Shown piece by piece: positions 1 to 12,828 of a DNA stretch of 64,000 bases (its first letter is position 1; every line of letters starts with the position of its first letter). The notes beneath the pieces were generated by a model, which was given only the letters and a program-made list of their open reading frames with translations, did no database searches and was not told where the DNA came from. Source of the DNA: Protonemura montana (taxonomy: Eukaryota > Arthropoda > Insecta > Plecoptera > Nemouridae); the NCBI GenBank assembly GCA_947568835.1, contig OX387602.1, positions 6,294,570-6,358,569 of the forward strand. The letters are read 5' to 3'. The position numbers and the translations under genes were made by a program.

Positions 1-531
1 TGAGAGGGAGCGAATGTGAGCGAAAGGACTTTAGACCGATGACCGAGCAAGCTTGGAACAGATAGTATACTTGAGAGGGAGCGAACGTAGCGCCATCCCG
101 TGTCCAGAGGGCAAACTATTTTAGCTTGTGGGTGAGGGGATTGGCGCGAATCTTGCGGGGCGAAAGCTTTCGCGTAGCTCCCAATAGCATAGGAGTGGAC
201 AATCTGTGTATGTCTATCTGTGCTTGCATGCTGTTCTGTTGGTAAAAAATCTTAAACTTTGTGGCTAGTTCAGGGGATGGGCCACTCAGCGCTCAATTTT
301 CAATTAACTGGGTTACAATTGTAATTATTAAGCAATTATTGTAGGTATCAGATGTCTGTTATTATTCAATTTAAAGTATCAATTTCCTTGCTTGTGTATT
401 TTAATGGGATATGGCAACGATTGCAGCGGCATTGCTACTCAGGCCTGAGGTGTGTGTCTTTACTGGCCACAATGTAATATTTCAAATTTCATTTCTCGAA
501 GTCATGCTTTTCTAACTATCTTTCCCTGCAG
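1..531 (+). other. Intron of FLII, 5' part outside window
   Basis: Non-coding sequence ending in a good acceptor (ttccctgcag) at 531, directly before the first recognisable FLII exon. The first 90 bases contain two imperfect copies of a phrase beginning gagagggagcgaa. I see no other structure here. The upstream FLII exons, including the leucine-rich repeats, lie outside the window. Confidence 0.7.
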
Positions 532-3310
532 GCTGATCTGGCAGCGCTATTCACGCCGCGCCAGCCGTCGATGCCACTGGCCGAGGCCCAACAGCTGAGC
601 GAAGACTGGAACGAAGACCTCGAAGCCATGGAGGCTTTCGTGCTCGAGGGCAAGAAGTTTGTGCGACTGCCTGAAGACGAGCTGGGGCACTTCTACAGCA
701 AGGACTGCTACGTCTTCCTTTGCCGCTACTGGGTGCCGATCGACGGGCCAGAAGATGGGCCGGAAGCCGCGCATGAACAGCCAATGGAGGACGACTTCCA
801 GTGTGTCGTCTACTTCTGGCAAGGCAGGGACGCATCCAACATGGGCTGGCTTACGTTCACGTTTAGGTAAGGATCTCATAAAAGGGTTTGTGGGAAGTTT
901 GAGTGTGGTTAAGGGGGGGCGGGGGGAGGGGTTCTTGACATATTTGTGAAAGCTATTGAGAGGTAAAGTAGAAAAGGCCTTGATGAATATTTGTCCAATT
1001 CAGTACCAGGAATTTTACATTCTCTCAAATCTTGGTGTACAGCTGGGGACTTGGACCCTGATCTCGACGCATCTTACAATTTTAGCTATTTGGACATGAC
1101 CTTTTTGGGAGGATTTTAGTGCATTTCACAGAATCAGATATGTATTCAGTGTGAAAAATCCTTTTTCTGGGCTAGAAATATGTTCTTTTTCTTTAGTTTT
1201 CCAATTTTATGATGGATTTTTTTTTTGCAACATCATTGAGAAATTGAAATATCCCATAAATAAAAAAAAAGTGCCAAAAAATGGAGGACTCTCATCTGCA
1301 AGATATTTTATCCAGTTCAAAAAACTAATCCAATTATTTCGGTTTATTAAAATATTTATTTTCACCTGTTGCAGCTTGCAGAAGAAATTCAAGTCGTTAT
1401 TCGGTGAGAAATTGGAGGTTGTGCGCACCCACCAGCAACAGGAGAGCCTGAAGTTCATGTCACATTTCAAGCGCAAGTTCGTGATCCACCTGGGCAAACG
1501 CAAGACCCCAGTGCCAGCCGGAACGGCGCCGCCTGTAGAGTTCTACTTCCTGCGATCAAACGGAGGGCCGCTCTGCACGCGCCTTATACAGATACAACCC
1601 GACCCACTTGCGCTCAACTCTGCTTTCTGGTTAGTAATTCACTTCATTTGAGAGTATGCACTTGTACAGTCTACCAGATAATAGTCTACAGAGAATATTT
1701 TTACGTTAGAAGAATGCCTAGCTCTGTGACAACTGTCATGGTTATTAACTGAATCTTAAGAATAGGAAGATAATGTATTAATTATTATTGTATCATACAC
1801 CGACCCACTAGACCTTGAGTACATTTTGAATTGAGGCTCTCAAATTTTTTTATGCTTTTACTTTTGGTTTATCTGCATTTCCACGTAGTGACATGCTTCT
1901 CATTGCTCTAATCCGGTTATTTTTTTCATAAAAAAATTGTCTATTTGTCCTTTAGCTACATTTTGAAAGTGCCATTTGAGAAAGAAGACTGCGCTGGGAT
2001 TGTTTACGTTTGGATTGGGTCCAAGTCGGATCCAGAGGAGGCGAGGCTCGCTGTGGAAATTGCAGAGAACATGTTCAATAATGTGAGTTGATGAATTTCC
2101 TCATTTTGACTTGCGCTATCTCTGATTGTCGCCAGTTTGTTACGATATGTTGGCACAACTTGTCGGTTGGCCCACACTTGCATAGATGATCAGTAGGATG
2201 AAATATTTTGAATGAGTTGTTGCTCCTGTTATTTTCAAAGGGCTATGCCACTGAAAATGTGATAACTCATCAGTCATCGACAATATTTCACAATCTCTCT
2301 CCGGCAGCAGATTGTGTAATAAAAATGCCAAATAGTATCTAAGGGGTACTGATCCTCAACTTAAAACTACCATTTTATTTCGGGTTGTGGCAAAGATAAT
2401 GAAAGAACACTCTTTGGTAATTTTATACAACCACCACATATGGACAAACCTCAAAAGGAGGCTGTGAATTACAACGCGCTTGTATCAGTCAAGATCAAGG
2501 GAAATTTGAAGAGTGCCATTTTCACTGGAAAAGTAGCATACAGACAAGTTAAGCCAGCTTCTCTATGTATCGTCCCGAGTATCTAACCAAGTAAATCAAA
2601 TCAATCTAATCTAATTAAATCTGGTCAATCAAATAAATACGATAAGATTAATAAAATGCAGAAGAGAAAAGGACTCCGCATGCCTCGTGTGCTGACGTCT
2701 GTTGTTTCTCAGCCGTGGATCGGGTTCCAAACTTTGAACGAGGGCGAAGAGCCGGATAATTTCTTCTGGGTGGCGTTGGGAGGGCGCAAGCCTCACGACA
2801 CCAACGCGGACTTCATGAACTACACGCGCCTCTTCCGCTGCTCCAACGAGAAGGGATACTTCACCGTCTCGGAGAAGTGCACAGACTTCTGTCAAGACGA
2901 CCTTGCCGACGACGACATCATGATATTGGACAATGGTGAACACATCTTCCTGTGGCTCGGCGCCAAGTGCAGCGAGGTGGAAATCAAGCTGGCATATAAA
3001 TCGGCACAGGTAAGCTATTCAGTGATTGTATGCGTTAGCACTGCTTACAAAAACAGTCAGTAATGTTAAGATTTTGTTCATTTCAATGCAATATCTCTGC
3101 AATCAAATTAACTTTCTCTTACTCTCGCATCCCCTCATCTTCCACTGTTAATTTATTTCTTCTGATAATTTCTAGGTGTACAGCCAACACTTGCGAGTAA
3201 AGCAACCGGACAAACCACGCAAACTTTTCCTTACGCTAAAGAACAAAGAATCGCACAGATTTACCAAATGCTTCCACGGCTGGAGTGCACACAAAAAGCC
3301 ACCGGAATAG
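532..3310 (+). CDS. FLII: Protein flightless-1 homolog, C-terminal gelsolin repeats (partial)
   Basis: Five exons: 532-866, 1375-1629, 1956-2082, 2713-3009, 3176-3310 (TAG), all phase-consistent, giving 382 C-terminal residues. FLII is an actin-binding and nuclear-receptor coregulator protein with N-terminal leucine-rich repeats and six gelsolin-like repeats. Visible here are the last three gelsolin-type segments. The first exon reads [15 protein letters not shown] and [13 protein letters not shown], followed by [11 protein letters not shown], all characteristic of FLII rather than gelsolin or villin. Exon 2 gives [10 protein letters not shown] and HFKRKFVIH. Exon 3 gives CYILKVPF and [14 protein letters not shown]. 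Exon 4 gives [16 protein letters not shown] and [12 protein letters not shown]. The protein ends in a short tail after [12 protein letters not shown]. The N-terminal two thirds are missing only because the window starts inside the gene. It is convergent with EMRE downstream. Identification rests on remembered family motifs. Confidence 0.93.
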
Positions 3311-4819
3311 CTAATTGTCAAAAGTGAAGCGGCCAATGTTACTTAGTCATGGGAGTCAAACTCCCCCAACGAAATATGTTATAAATATTTGTAAATTAAT
3401 TAATATTGCCATGAAGCCTCGTGCATGTGTATGTACAGTACTTTTAAAGAATGTTTAGTTTTGTACTAATAACTTGCATATTTAATTAATTAGGTTTTTA
3501 CTTTGTACTTTTGTGATTAACAGAGAAGCAATATATTTTGAATCAGTGTTCATAGAATGTTCTTGTGATTTGTGCTACAACCCCTCAACATTTTAAATTG
3601 CATTTCCATAGGCTGATACGTTACTTTGTAAATTAATCTTGGTTAAGTTAGTTGTTGCCCCAGGATACACAATGAGTTGAATCGAATTTACAGTAGATTT
3701 AATCAGTGCGATAAATGATTTGTTGTTTATGCCGTACACTAGCCTGGAATGCCATTCGTCAGAGTAATTCATTTTGCCACACATTTTTCCCCACGAAATT
3801 CTGCGTACTTGAATGTTGAGGTCAAGGTATGATCTTGGAGAAAAGATTTACTTTGAAAAAGTTGAAATTTCACCTCATTTATGGGAACAGCAAAACAAAT
3901 CAGTGCTTGTTCAATTTGTGGACTTGCTTGTTGAGAGGCTGATGACGGTGGACATTCATGGAACTGAAATACTAAAGAAGTGAGGTATCGAGTGGGTCCT
4001 TATCATCAGCTAAGAAGGCCAAACCTACTAAAGAAGATCGCCAGTAGAGCAATTATGTAACTTAATTTTGCCATCTCTTACAATTTGGATAAAAATATAT
4101 TAACAAGCTACCTTGAGTGCAGATTTTATCAATTCCAACCGACAACAGGAAATACCCAACAGAATTCAGCAAATAACCTCACTAGCAAGCAAACGCTTGG
4201 AAAGTCTTCAGTGATAACACTTAAGTCGATAATGAAGCGCTGAAGGAAACACTTTTTAACGCTTTTATTTCGGACAGTTTTTCTAGAATTACCTATTACG
4301 TAAGTTACAAGATGTGTATTTATTCGAAGGTGACAGTTAAAAAATGCATGAAGTATTGCCTACTGAAGAAACAAAATGACACAAGGTGTCAAAGGCTAGA
4401 AAATTGACTAGACATTTTGATTTGTAAATTCATGATACACGAGTTAAAAAGTAAATGAGAGTTGGTTTATAATAAATTACAATAAATCAGTGTCTAGCTC
4501 CCTTGCATTAAGGGTCAAGAGAAGCTATACAAATGAATATTTACTTGATTATTCAATTACAGCATTGGGTTTATAGATTTTTAAACCCAAAGATAACAGA
4601 TAGTTCCAGATGGAGTAAGATTATGGTCTAATTAATTTGACCAGTGGATCTAAACACACTTATGCTTCAACCATAAATCAGCGCAAGAAGTAGCACTCTT
4701 AAATTTCCTGTAGAAAACAATAAGCGCAGGAAAATGTGACTACTAACAACACAAATTTATATTAGGAGTCGCTTCAACACAAGATTTGTGAGCTCATCGC
4801 TCAGATTAGCACCTAAAGT
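3311..4819. other. Convergent intergenic region: 3' UTRs of FLII and EMRE
   Basis: About 1.5 kb between two converging stop codons. It is AT-rich with no ORF resembling a known protein. It should hold both 3' untranslated regions. A TTTATT hexamer (AATAAA on the minus strand) near 4317 and a similar run near 4265 could serve EMRE polyadenylation. I see no repeat or RNA gene. Confidence 0.6.
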
Positions 4820-5083
4820 CTAGTCATCGTCATCGTCATCATCAGACGGAACAAATAGTTCATTTTCTTCTAAAAAGTTTGCCATTCTCTTGCTGATAGT
4901 TGCCCCTATCAATAATCCTGGGACAACAGCAAACAGAAGTCCGAAGATGCCGAACTGAGTCGTGGCAGGCTCTGGCAAAATTGCTCCACTCGGTGCAGTG
5001 GTTGCTTGCCGCACATGCTGGAGCTTAACTTTTTTATTGGTTTTCGATAAAGAGTTGGTGAAGAATTTCAGTAGCGTCGCCAT
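4820..5083 (-). CDS. EMRE: Essential MCU regulator, mitochondrial (EMRE)
   Basis: Single-exon gene of 87 codons plus stop. EMRE is the small inner-membrane subunit of the mitochondrial calcium uniporter. It is needed for channel opening in metazoans and links MCU to MICU1 through its acidic tail. Diagnostic features: a basic N-terminus suited to mitochondrial import (MATLLKFFTNSLSKTNKKVK), one transmembrane helix around residues 47-67 (FGIFGLLFAVVPGLLIGATI) with a small-residue pattern at GLLIGATIS, then KRMANFLEENELFVPSDD, which closely matches the family signature, and a poly-Asp end. An in-frame ATG 12 codons upstream (5119) exists, but the start at 5083 gives the expected import sequence and normal length. 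It is divergent from GGA, with 236 bp between start codons. Confidence 0.93.
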   Translation of the reverse strand: MATLLKFFTNSLSKTNKKVKLQHVRQATTAPSGAILPEPATTQFGIFGLLFAVVPGLLIGATISKRMANFLEENELFVPSDDDDDDD

Positions 5084-5319
5084 CGTGAAAAAAATAGTAC
5101 AAGTTGGCTCAACTCCCAAAATGTGTGCAACGCCCTAGCCCGACCCAAATAAATTTTTAGCACAAGAGTTGTCACTGTCAGTTTGACGTATGGGCTGTTC
5201 TGTTATGTTGGCAAAACTGACCAGTGGCCCTGACAGGCTGTAGTGGAGGAGAGTGTTAAATAAAGTGAATACAGCGATTAAACTGTTTTTATTGCAGTAA
5301 ACTCGTGAACAATTGTATC
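5084..5319. promoter_or_regulatory. Putative bidirectional promoter of EMRE and GGA
   Basis: Only 236 bp separate the EMRE ATG (minus) from the GGA ATG (plus), so both 5' UTRs and core promoters must fit here unless an untranslated exon lies elsewhere. No clear TATA box was recognised for either direction. The role is inferred from position only. Confidence 0.5.
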
Positions 5320-8300
5320 ATGGAGGAGTTTGCATTGACTTTGGAGACCCTGATAAGTAGGTGGATATTTTTTTACCATTTCTGCACCACCCAGCTTCTG
5401 TGTCTCGATGGTTACAGGACCACCTACACCACTCCCAAAACCACACTGAAAATAAATGTTACACAGCCAAGAAAATTTTTATTTAATATCATCTGACAAT
5501 TTTCTTCCTATCGAAGAGCTCCTTTCCCCTTCTTGAAGGGTAGTTCGTTTGTTTGTAGAATATATGTCTCACTAGCTACTACTGGTTTATCCTCGAGGGA
5601 GGGTGTTGTAACCTACGGCACAACTTTGCTAGTCAAAATACCCTTTTTAGTTATCTAGTTAAACAGATTTAATACCTGAACCATGTGATGATTATTGATA
5701 TTTCTCGTAGGTAGAAACTGCACTCAATCTAGGGAATAAATCTGGGTTTAGGACGTACCTAGTGTGTAAGAATGAATGATTACCTACTTTTTTACCAACT
5801 TGCCCTAGTGTCCTATAGAGAGAACGAAAAACATTTTATTCGGCAGCCAATATTGCCTTAAAGAACTAAGATGAGAAGAAATGAATAGTTGATTTGTCAA
5901 TATTTGTTTTTGGGTATAGTTTCCTCTAGATTTAGTACTTCCTTGCATTTTGCATTCATTCCCTAATTTTTTTAATTTTATTAATTTCTCTGGCTCAGTT
6001 TTCAAACGTTCCAGGCTGAATGAAACTACGGTAGTATTTTTTAAGAGTTTAATGTAGGAGATAGGTGAGAATATGGCTATAATGAAAAAGATATTAACAT
6101 GTTGTAACAAGACGTTAACAGTTGCAATATTTGAGGTGTGTATTATTTGATATGCCATAAAGAATAGAAACAGTAAATTTGAAATTAGTTGGTCTTTACT
6201 TTTGATAGATCTACTCAACATTTTTTAAGTGGGTAAAACCTTTCTTGACAGTGGCTGGACAAGAATATTTTGTAGTAGCTACCTCCCTAGCACACTCCGA
6301 GTCTTATCTACTGTGTAAGTGTGTCTAGGTCATTAGGTAGGAAAGAAGGTTACAAAATGTGTTATCTTAAGTTACTAGCCAAGTAGGCCCTAAGTAGTTA
6401 GTTGATGGCCTTAATGCATCAGAAATGTAAATTTCCTAACAGTAGCCATAGTAAATACCTCAAATGGAATTATTAGCAACAGAGGTGGTGCCAAATGCAA
6501 TTTTCTACCAACGTCTCATTAGTCTCAGTGATATGTAGTTTTTAAAACAATTGTTTTATAATGGCAAGAAAAAAAACTACATATTACTTGAATGGAATGC
6601 ATTGAATTCTGCAGCCAGAAAAGAGGTTTTTGTAATAAAATCTTTACGTCTTTACTAGTGATTGACTGATTTATTGGCGATTTCTTCCCAAAGGGCAGTA
6701 CAACTTGAACAACAGGATTCCTCCACTAATCCATGCTGTCGAGAGATTGTTAAGCAAAGTGAGCCAGAAATCCCTTTAGCCTCTCACTCAAATAAAAGTA
6801 AATATAATGATTATGGTCACCCATCCAACACCTAACCTAGTGCAATGTTGCTTAACTTTTATGATCTCAGAAGAACTGGTGTCTCAAAAGAACCATTGGG
6901 TCTTTACTAGTGGTTTTTTGTTAAAAAATACCATGGCATTATTAACTAAGATTTATTATCTAGCAGCATAAGAGAGAGGGAGGGAATTTAGGTTGGGTAA
7001 TGTATTACTTGAATGGAATTGTATTGGTCGGTGGATCTCTAGGATAGATCAGAATTTTATTTCCTTAAAGGTTTTCTTAATTGCTTAAAATTTTGTCCAG
7101 ACCGTGCAACAAGTTCTGAAAACAGTACCACGGAAACAAGTGCTGCAGTGGAGTTTGCTAACTATATCATCAAACACCCAAGTTATGCAAACGTCGCAGC
7201 GCATCTCATCGCTTTGAAAATTCAGTCCTCTGCCGAATGGGAAGCTATGCAGGGCTTAAACGTGAGTATTCCCATCCTCCTTGCCAATCAGTCACTTGTC
7301 TGAGAAGAGTCCTTCATTAAGGTCTTCATTAAATAATAAAAAAATTATTATTGAAACCATCCAAATATTATCCAATATGAAATGTATATTAAAGCCATGG
7401 AGAGGCACAGTCAAAAAATTAAAAGCTGCTAAGAATGTCTAACCAACCCGTGATTGATTCAGATACTTGACTCGTGCATGAAACGTTGCGGGCCTGCGTT
7501 CCAATCCGAGGTCGGGAAGTTCCGGTTCCTCAATGAGATGATCAAGCTCGTCTCCCCTAAATATCTCGGCAACATGACGTCGCTCACCATCAGACGTAAA
7601 GTGCTACACATGATGTACGTTTGGACACTGGACTACTCCCGAGAGACCAAGATTAAAGAGGCTTACGAAATGCTCAGAAAACAAGGCGTTGTAAAGGTAA
7701 TTTTTTTACCCTTGTATTTGTGCATTTGTGGAACATACATATGCGCCATTTGCTTGGATATTAGGATATGGAAGTTAATTTTTTGGTGGTAAAGTACTTA
7801 ACGGTTTGAAGATATGTTTGGTAAATTTTAATTAAATTGCTTAACCTAGCGCAAATACTATCTCAAAGTTAGCTGCTGTACATCTTTTATTATGTTCTTG
7901 ATTTTTTTAGGATGATTCAGTTTATATTTCTAGTCAAGATGATGAAGAGTCGAAACTACCTCCTCGATCTAAAAACACAATATTTGAAGACGAAGAAAGA
8001 TCACGGCTTTTACAGAAACTATTGCAAAGTAAAAATCCAGATGACATACAGGCAGCCAACAGACTAATTAAATCAATGGTTAAAGAAGTAAGTTTATTTA
8101 ATAAAAAATTATTTTAAATAGGTTTTGAATGTTAAGTAAAGGTCCAAGTGCTAAGGTCCATTAAGAATAATTCACTTATTGGAAACTTGACTTAATCTCC
8201 ACCTAATTTCTGCCAAAAATAAGCGCCATTTTTTCCTGAACATATTGTAAACGAGGATTGCTACCAGGACGAGCGGCGCGTGGAAGTGAACAGCCGGCGC

Positions 8301-10866
8301 ATCACAGAGCTTGAGTCAGTGCACAACAACGCTCGGCTGCTGAGCGAGATGCTGGACTCGTATCGGCCCGGCGCGAGCTCACCTGAAGATCTCGAACTCA
8401 TCAAGGAGCTGCACCAGAGCTGCGAGCGGTTGCGGCCAAACGTCTTCCGCCTAGCCTCTGAGACGCAGGATAATGAAGCTATGCTAAGTGAGTCACGGCC
8501 CTTATTTACTAAAGAAATTGCCATATAGAAATTGCCAAGATTCACTTCATTCTGAAGAAACTGGATTGGTATTATCAAATAGCAGGACAACCGATATTGG
8601 GAAGAGTAAATTAAAACCTAGAACATAGTGACAGGCATTTCACTTGCATGCTCCAAGATACCTCTCATTATAAGATTGCATACCCAATGCCATGCACAGG
8701 TCTGTGTTGCTGGATATTAGATATTAAATTACTTTTGCTGTTGATGAAAAGAGGACATTTTACTAAGTTTATTTTGCTTGCCAATTAGTTTATAGCATCA
8801 CTCTAGATTTTTTTGTATGTGTGCGGCATTGACTGTATTTTAATCCATATGCACCTGGATCTGATAGTGCTATGAACGTCAACCTCTTCTTGATTCCCTG
8901 TTGTATCTCCATCGCCCGCAGACGAGGTGCTAAGCGCCAGTGACGAACTCGGCCAGGTATTCGACAAGTACACTGCAATAATCCTGCTTGGAAAACGCGA
9001 CGCCTTTGCGCCCACCAAGACAGTTGCGGCTGCATCCCTGCTCGACCTAAGCACGCCGAGTGAGGAGAAGTTGCCGCCTGTGCCCGTGGACCTACTCCAG
9101 TCGCAACTCGGCGGCCTGGACTTTGCCGCGCCACCTGCGTCTGATGACAACCACACCTTTGCCTCCCCACCTGTGTCACCCGCAAAACAGTCGAACTACG
9201 AGGTACTCGGCGACATCTTCGCTTCCATCCAATCGTCAGCCAGCGTCGATCCGAGTCCGGTTTCGCATGCAATGCTTCAGCCGACTAGTGCACACCATCC
9301 GATCAATCTGAAATCTGTTGGAGCAGACCTTGCTCATGTTCAGGAGAAAAACAGCAAGCTTAAAGCGCTCGACGATCTAGACTCAATGGGAGAGTCGATG
9401 CTGTTGCAGAATCTTCCGAACGCTGTGAAATTGGGGTCGCAGTTCTCTAAGTAAGTTTTAGTGGTGTACTTGAAACAGTTGGTAGTAAGTTTCTATTTTG
9501 AAGCATCGGTATTAAATCTGTAAAGGTTTTTCTTTTACTTGGAACTAGTTCAGAAAATAAGAGGTGCTAATACAAGAGTACGATACTGGATCAACTAGGA
9601 TTTTATTTGACAATTACCTCCTTGTCTTTTTCACCAGATCATCCACCAAAATACCAATGAATCTCATGAGCAAACCTCAAAGTCCAGAGTCACCCGAGGC
9701 TCAAAATCCATCTCGATTGGCAATGGATCTAGACTTCCTGATTGGCGGAGCTGTCAAAGCTGCTGCTAATCCATCATTTACGGAAAGTGTCAACGGAGAC
9801 GACTCTATGGTGGACTTGTCGGAAGATGGAGAGATATACACAGAAGTTACACTAGGCCCAAAAGCCACCGAATTGGTCAGAGGCTTCCAGCCGCCTCTTG
9901 ATGTGCCCACTCACCCCGACAAGAACTTGTTACAATCTGAAGTTGGCCAAAAGAAAGCAGGCGACAGCGCAATTCACCCTACAAGCAACGAGACACTCAC
10001 ATTTCAGGCCCTGGGTGACTGCGAGACACCGATTAAAAGATTAGAAGTGAAACCACTTACCGATATTTTTGTCTCGATAGAAAGTATTTCGCCAGGTAAC
10101 CAAATTTAGTTTAAAATCTAAAGTGTGCTTAAATATGCTTTATGGATGTCTTGTTATTTTCTAGGTCTAATTTTTTATTTTGATTTGTTTCACAGGCACT
10201 ATTCCTCCACTTCCTGTTTTGGAGGAACGAAACGGCATCTCTGTGATCTTACATTTTGCGAAAGATACACCGCGACCCGATGTTTCGGTTATTGTGGTAA
10301 CCACCATCAGCAAGAACGCATCCAAACTCTCAAATTATTTGCTGCAAGCTGTAGTACCCAAGGTTAGAGCAATAGATACTTATTTTTTACATTTAGGTCT
10401 TAAAACCTATATTTAAAAAATGCATTAAAATATGTGCCAAGTGCCAACTAATATTATTTTAATTATTTTCTTTCTTTAGACCTGCAAGCTTCGCCTTTTA
10501 CCTCCATCAAGTACAGAGCTGCCAGCGCACAGTCCTTTCTTACCGCCCTCGGCTATCACTCAAGTCATGCTCATAGCCAATCCCAACAAGGTATGTGCAT
10601 TGTAAATTACTTATAGTCGTATCATGATTTACAGTAAAATCTATCCATGTGATTGTTCCTGTATCCAATTATTGTTCTTACCACCCTAGCTACTAAATGT
10701 TGCTATTGTCTTTTTTTTTAACGATAACCTGTCATTTTACAAAAGCGATTTTACTTTTTTTCTGTTTTAGGATACAATTTCCCTAAAGTTCATACTAAGT
10801 TACACAATGGACGAGGAAACGGTCACGGAGATGGGTGACGTTGAGCAGCTGCCGATGCAAGCGTGA
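5320..10866 (+). CDS. Gga: GGA: Golgi-localised, gamma-ear-containing, ARF-binding clathrin adaptor
   Basis: Ten exons: 5320-5356, 7101-7261, 7463-7696, 7911-8087, 8268-8487, 8922-9450, 9638-10095, 10196-10362, 10480-10590, 10771-10866 (TGA); 729 residues, within the family range. GGAs are monomeric adaptors that sort acidic-dileucine cargo from the trans-Golgi to endosomes. The VHS domain covers residues 1-150 (NRATSSEN, HLIALKIQSSAEWEAMQGL, VGKFRFLNEMIKLVSPKYLG). The GAT domain, which binds ARF-GTP and ubiquitin, spans about 165-300 (LLQKLLQSKNPDDIQAANRLIK cut here to LQKLLQSKNPDDIQAANRL; LGQVFDKYTAII). The hinge has a clathrin-box-like LLDLS at about 316-320. An acidic stretch before a dileucine (DDLDSMGESMLL) resembles the autoinhibitory internal motif of some GGAs. 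The C-terminal 125 residues form the gamma-adaptin ear (GISVILHFAKD, QVMLIANPNK, LKFILSYTMD). The start was chosen because exon 1 joins in phase to the first VHS helix. Confidence 0.92.
5357..7100 (+). other. GGA intron 1
   Basis: A 1.74-kb AT-rich intron with donor gtaggt and acceptor tttgtccag. It contains several short near-repeats (for example tttactagtg near 6650 and 6903, and attacttgaatggaat near 6583 and 7005). I see no conserved ORF or RNA gene. The other GGA introns are short. Confidence 0.6.
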
Positions 10867-12600
10867 AGCGCATAGGATTTACCTGAGAGGTGGTTTTCTA
10901 GATTCGTCACACGTACATTCCACACAGCAAGTTGTGGGCCGTACAATACCTTACTTACAGAATCTTGAACGTAAGACTAAATTAATGGAAGATCTGCTAA
11001 ATTAGTATATTGCTTTTAATCAATGTTTCTTTAACTGAAGGAAATCCAAAGTCTGTGATTTGTTAAAATACTATTGAGGCAAAGAAGATACGAAGTGTGG
11101 AAACGTTTAGCGGTGGCCTCAGCATACTTATTTTAAAATTCGATTAGCTTAGCTAAATTAAAATGATACTTACACAGTCGTCAACGATACTCAAAAACTT
11201 TTCAGGAGTATTTACCCATCTCATAGTCGCCCATCATAAGTGTAATATAAATTGAAAAATGGTCAGACGTAACTCTATGTTGATATTTTTGGTTAATTTT
11301 ATTTGTTGTTTTACTGTTGATTTTTTTTTTTTTTATTTTATTGCTTAATATACTTCTTAATTTTGATGTACCTAATGTCTTTTATTTACGGTATCTTGTT
11401 GGGCTTGTTGGCTCTCCGAGTTGTGATTTATTTTGTCTCAAACTCGTAGATTAAGAAGGCGAAGCCGTTGACCATGGTGTTCGTATCTGATATGCTGGTA
11501 AATTTTATTAAATGAAAATGCATTTTACAGTTGTCTTGAGGTTTCATCCCTTCACTCACTCTACTCTCTCTTCACTCTCACACCGAGGTTTCACTCACTC
11601 TAAAATTGTTCTACCTTCTCTATCACATTGTGTATCTAGGTTTGCAGTTAAATGTGTTGATTTTGCTTGGAAACAATAGGTACACATACTTTTCAGATCC
11701 AGCAAAACTTTACTTGTGCAAATAAATGGGACCAACCAGCAGCTTTTGCCCCACACTCTAAAATATCCAATCGTATTACAAATAATTTTGATGTTTTCCA
11801 AAAAACACAAGCAAAGTACTTTAACATGATTTGAGATTTCTTCACAGCTTCTGAGGCCTTGATCAGATTAAATATATTTGTTGGGTCCGTATGGTCTTTA
11901 AAGTAGGTGAACGCTAACTTAAAATTGAGAGATCGGCTTCACATCAAAATTTATTTCTCATAATTTGCTTTAACCTGCGACTATCTTATCAAGAAAGGCT
12001 TTCATTGAGTTCGATCTAGGGCTTAAGATAAAAAAAACATCTCAGTTACCCACAAATGCTGAACATCTGTAATCAAAATAATATGTTCTTATCTTATTAA
12101 CTTCAACAAACCTTGACGTAAAACTTCAAAGAGAGGGTAACAAAAATACTAGGCACAATTTTTACTTTTATTATTTTAAGTTTTAAGCACGGATAGCCCC
12201 TGAAAATTGGATTGGATCACAAAATGTGGTGTGCTAATTTACATGCAAAACATAGTTTGTGCTTCAATTAATCAAGAAAAAGTTTTTTATCATTAAAAAC
12301 TAGCACTAACTCCCATCACAAAACTTTCAATTAAGCTCAACCAATTCTTTGGTAATGTTTGGTTACAGTTTTAAAATAGTGAAACATTTTTTTTCAAGCT
12401 AGGGGATGTTTGTACATTAAGGGTAGTTTTTATATTTCAATGTATTAATTTCAATTTTTCCTTACCAAAATTTTCTCAGCTTTCTTTTGGTATTTTTTAT
12501 TTTTTGTCATCTTAAACGGGTCGTTAGCTAGGAGCCCAAACGATGCATAAGGCGTACCCATACACTGAAAAGTGCTATAGATCGTACTGGTTCGTACAAG
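10867..12600. other. GGA 3' UTR and intergenic DNA
   Basis: AT-rich sequence after the GGA stop. The first 110 bases are the source of a downstream duplicate. No coding potential or convincing polyadenylation signal was pinned down. LST8 converges from the other side. Confidence 0.55.
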
Positions 12601-12757
12601 GGTCACAAAGATGGGAGACGTTGAGCAGCTGCTGATGCAAACGTCAAGTGCATAAGCATCACCTGAGAGGTGGTTTTCTAGATTCGTCACATGTACATTC
12701 CACACAGCAAGATGTAAGTTGTGCAATACCTTACTTACAGAATCTTGAACAAAGACT
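12601..12757 (+). pseudogene. Duplicated fragment of GGA last exon and 3' UTR
   Basis: This stretch repeats 10821-10978 in the same orientation, 1,780 bp downstream. It covers the last 15 or so codons of GGA, the stop region and about 110 bp of 3' UTR. Shared landmarks include gacgttgagcagctg, acctgagaggtggttttcta and ttacttacagaatcttgaac. The GGA stop codon (tga) is tca in the copy, so the frame runs a few codons further. There is no acceptor or upstream coding sequence, so it is a dead fragment. It lies just past the LST8 stop, probably in the LST8 3' UTR on the opposite strand. Confidence 0.88.
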
Positions 12758-12828
12758 CTGAGGACTCGGAGTCCTCAACACTGTCTTGGAGAAATAAAAA
12801 TTACATTTAGATCAAAATGGAATTTAGT

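Noticed and set aside
551-879. Minus-strand frames opposite the first FLII exon
   Set aside because: Antisense shadows of a strongly conserved GC-rich exon.
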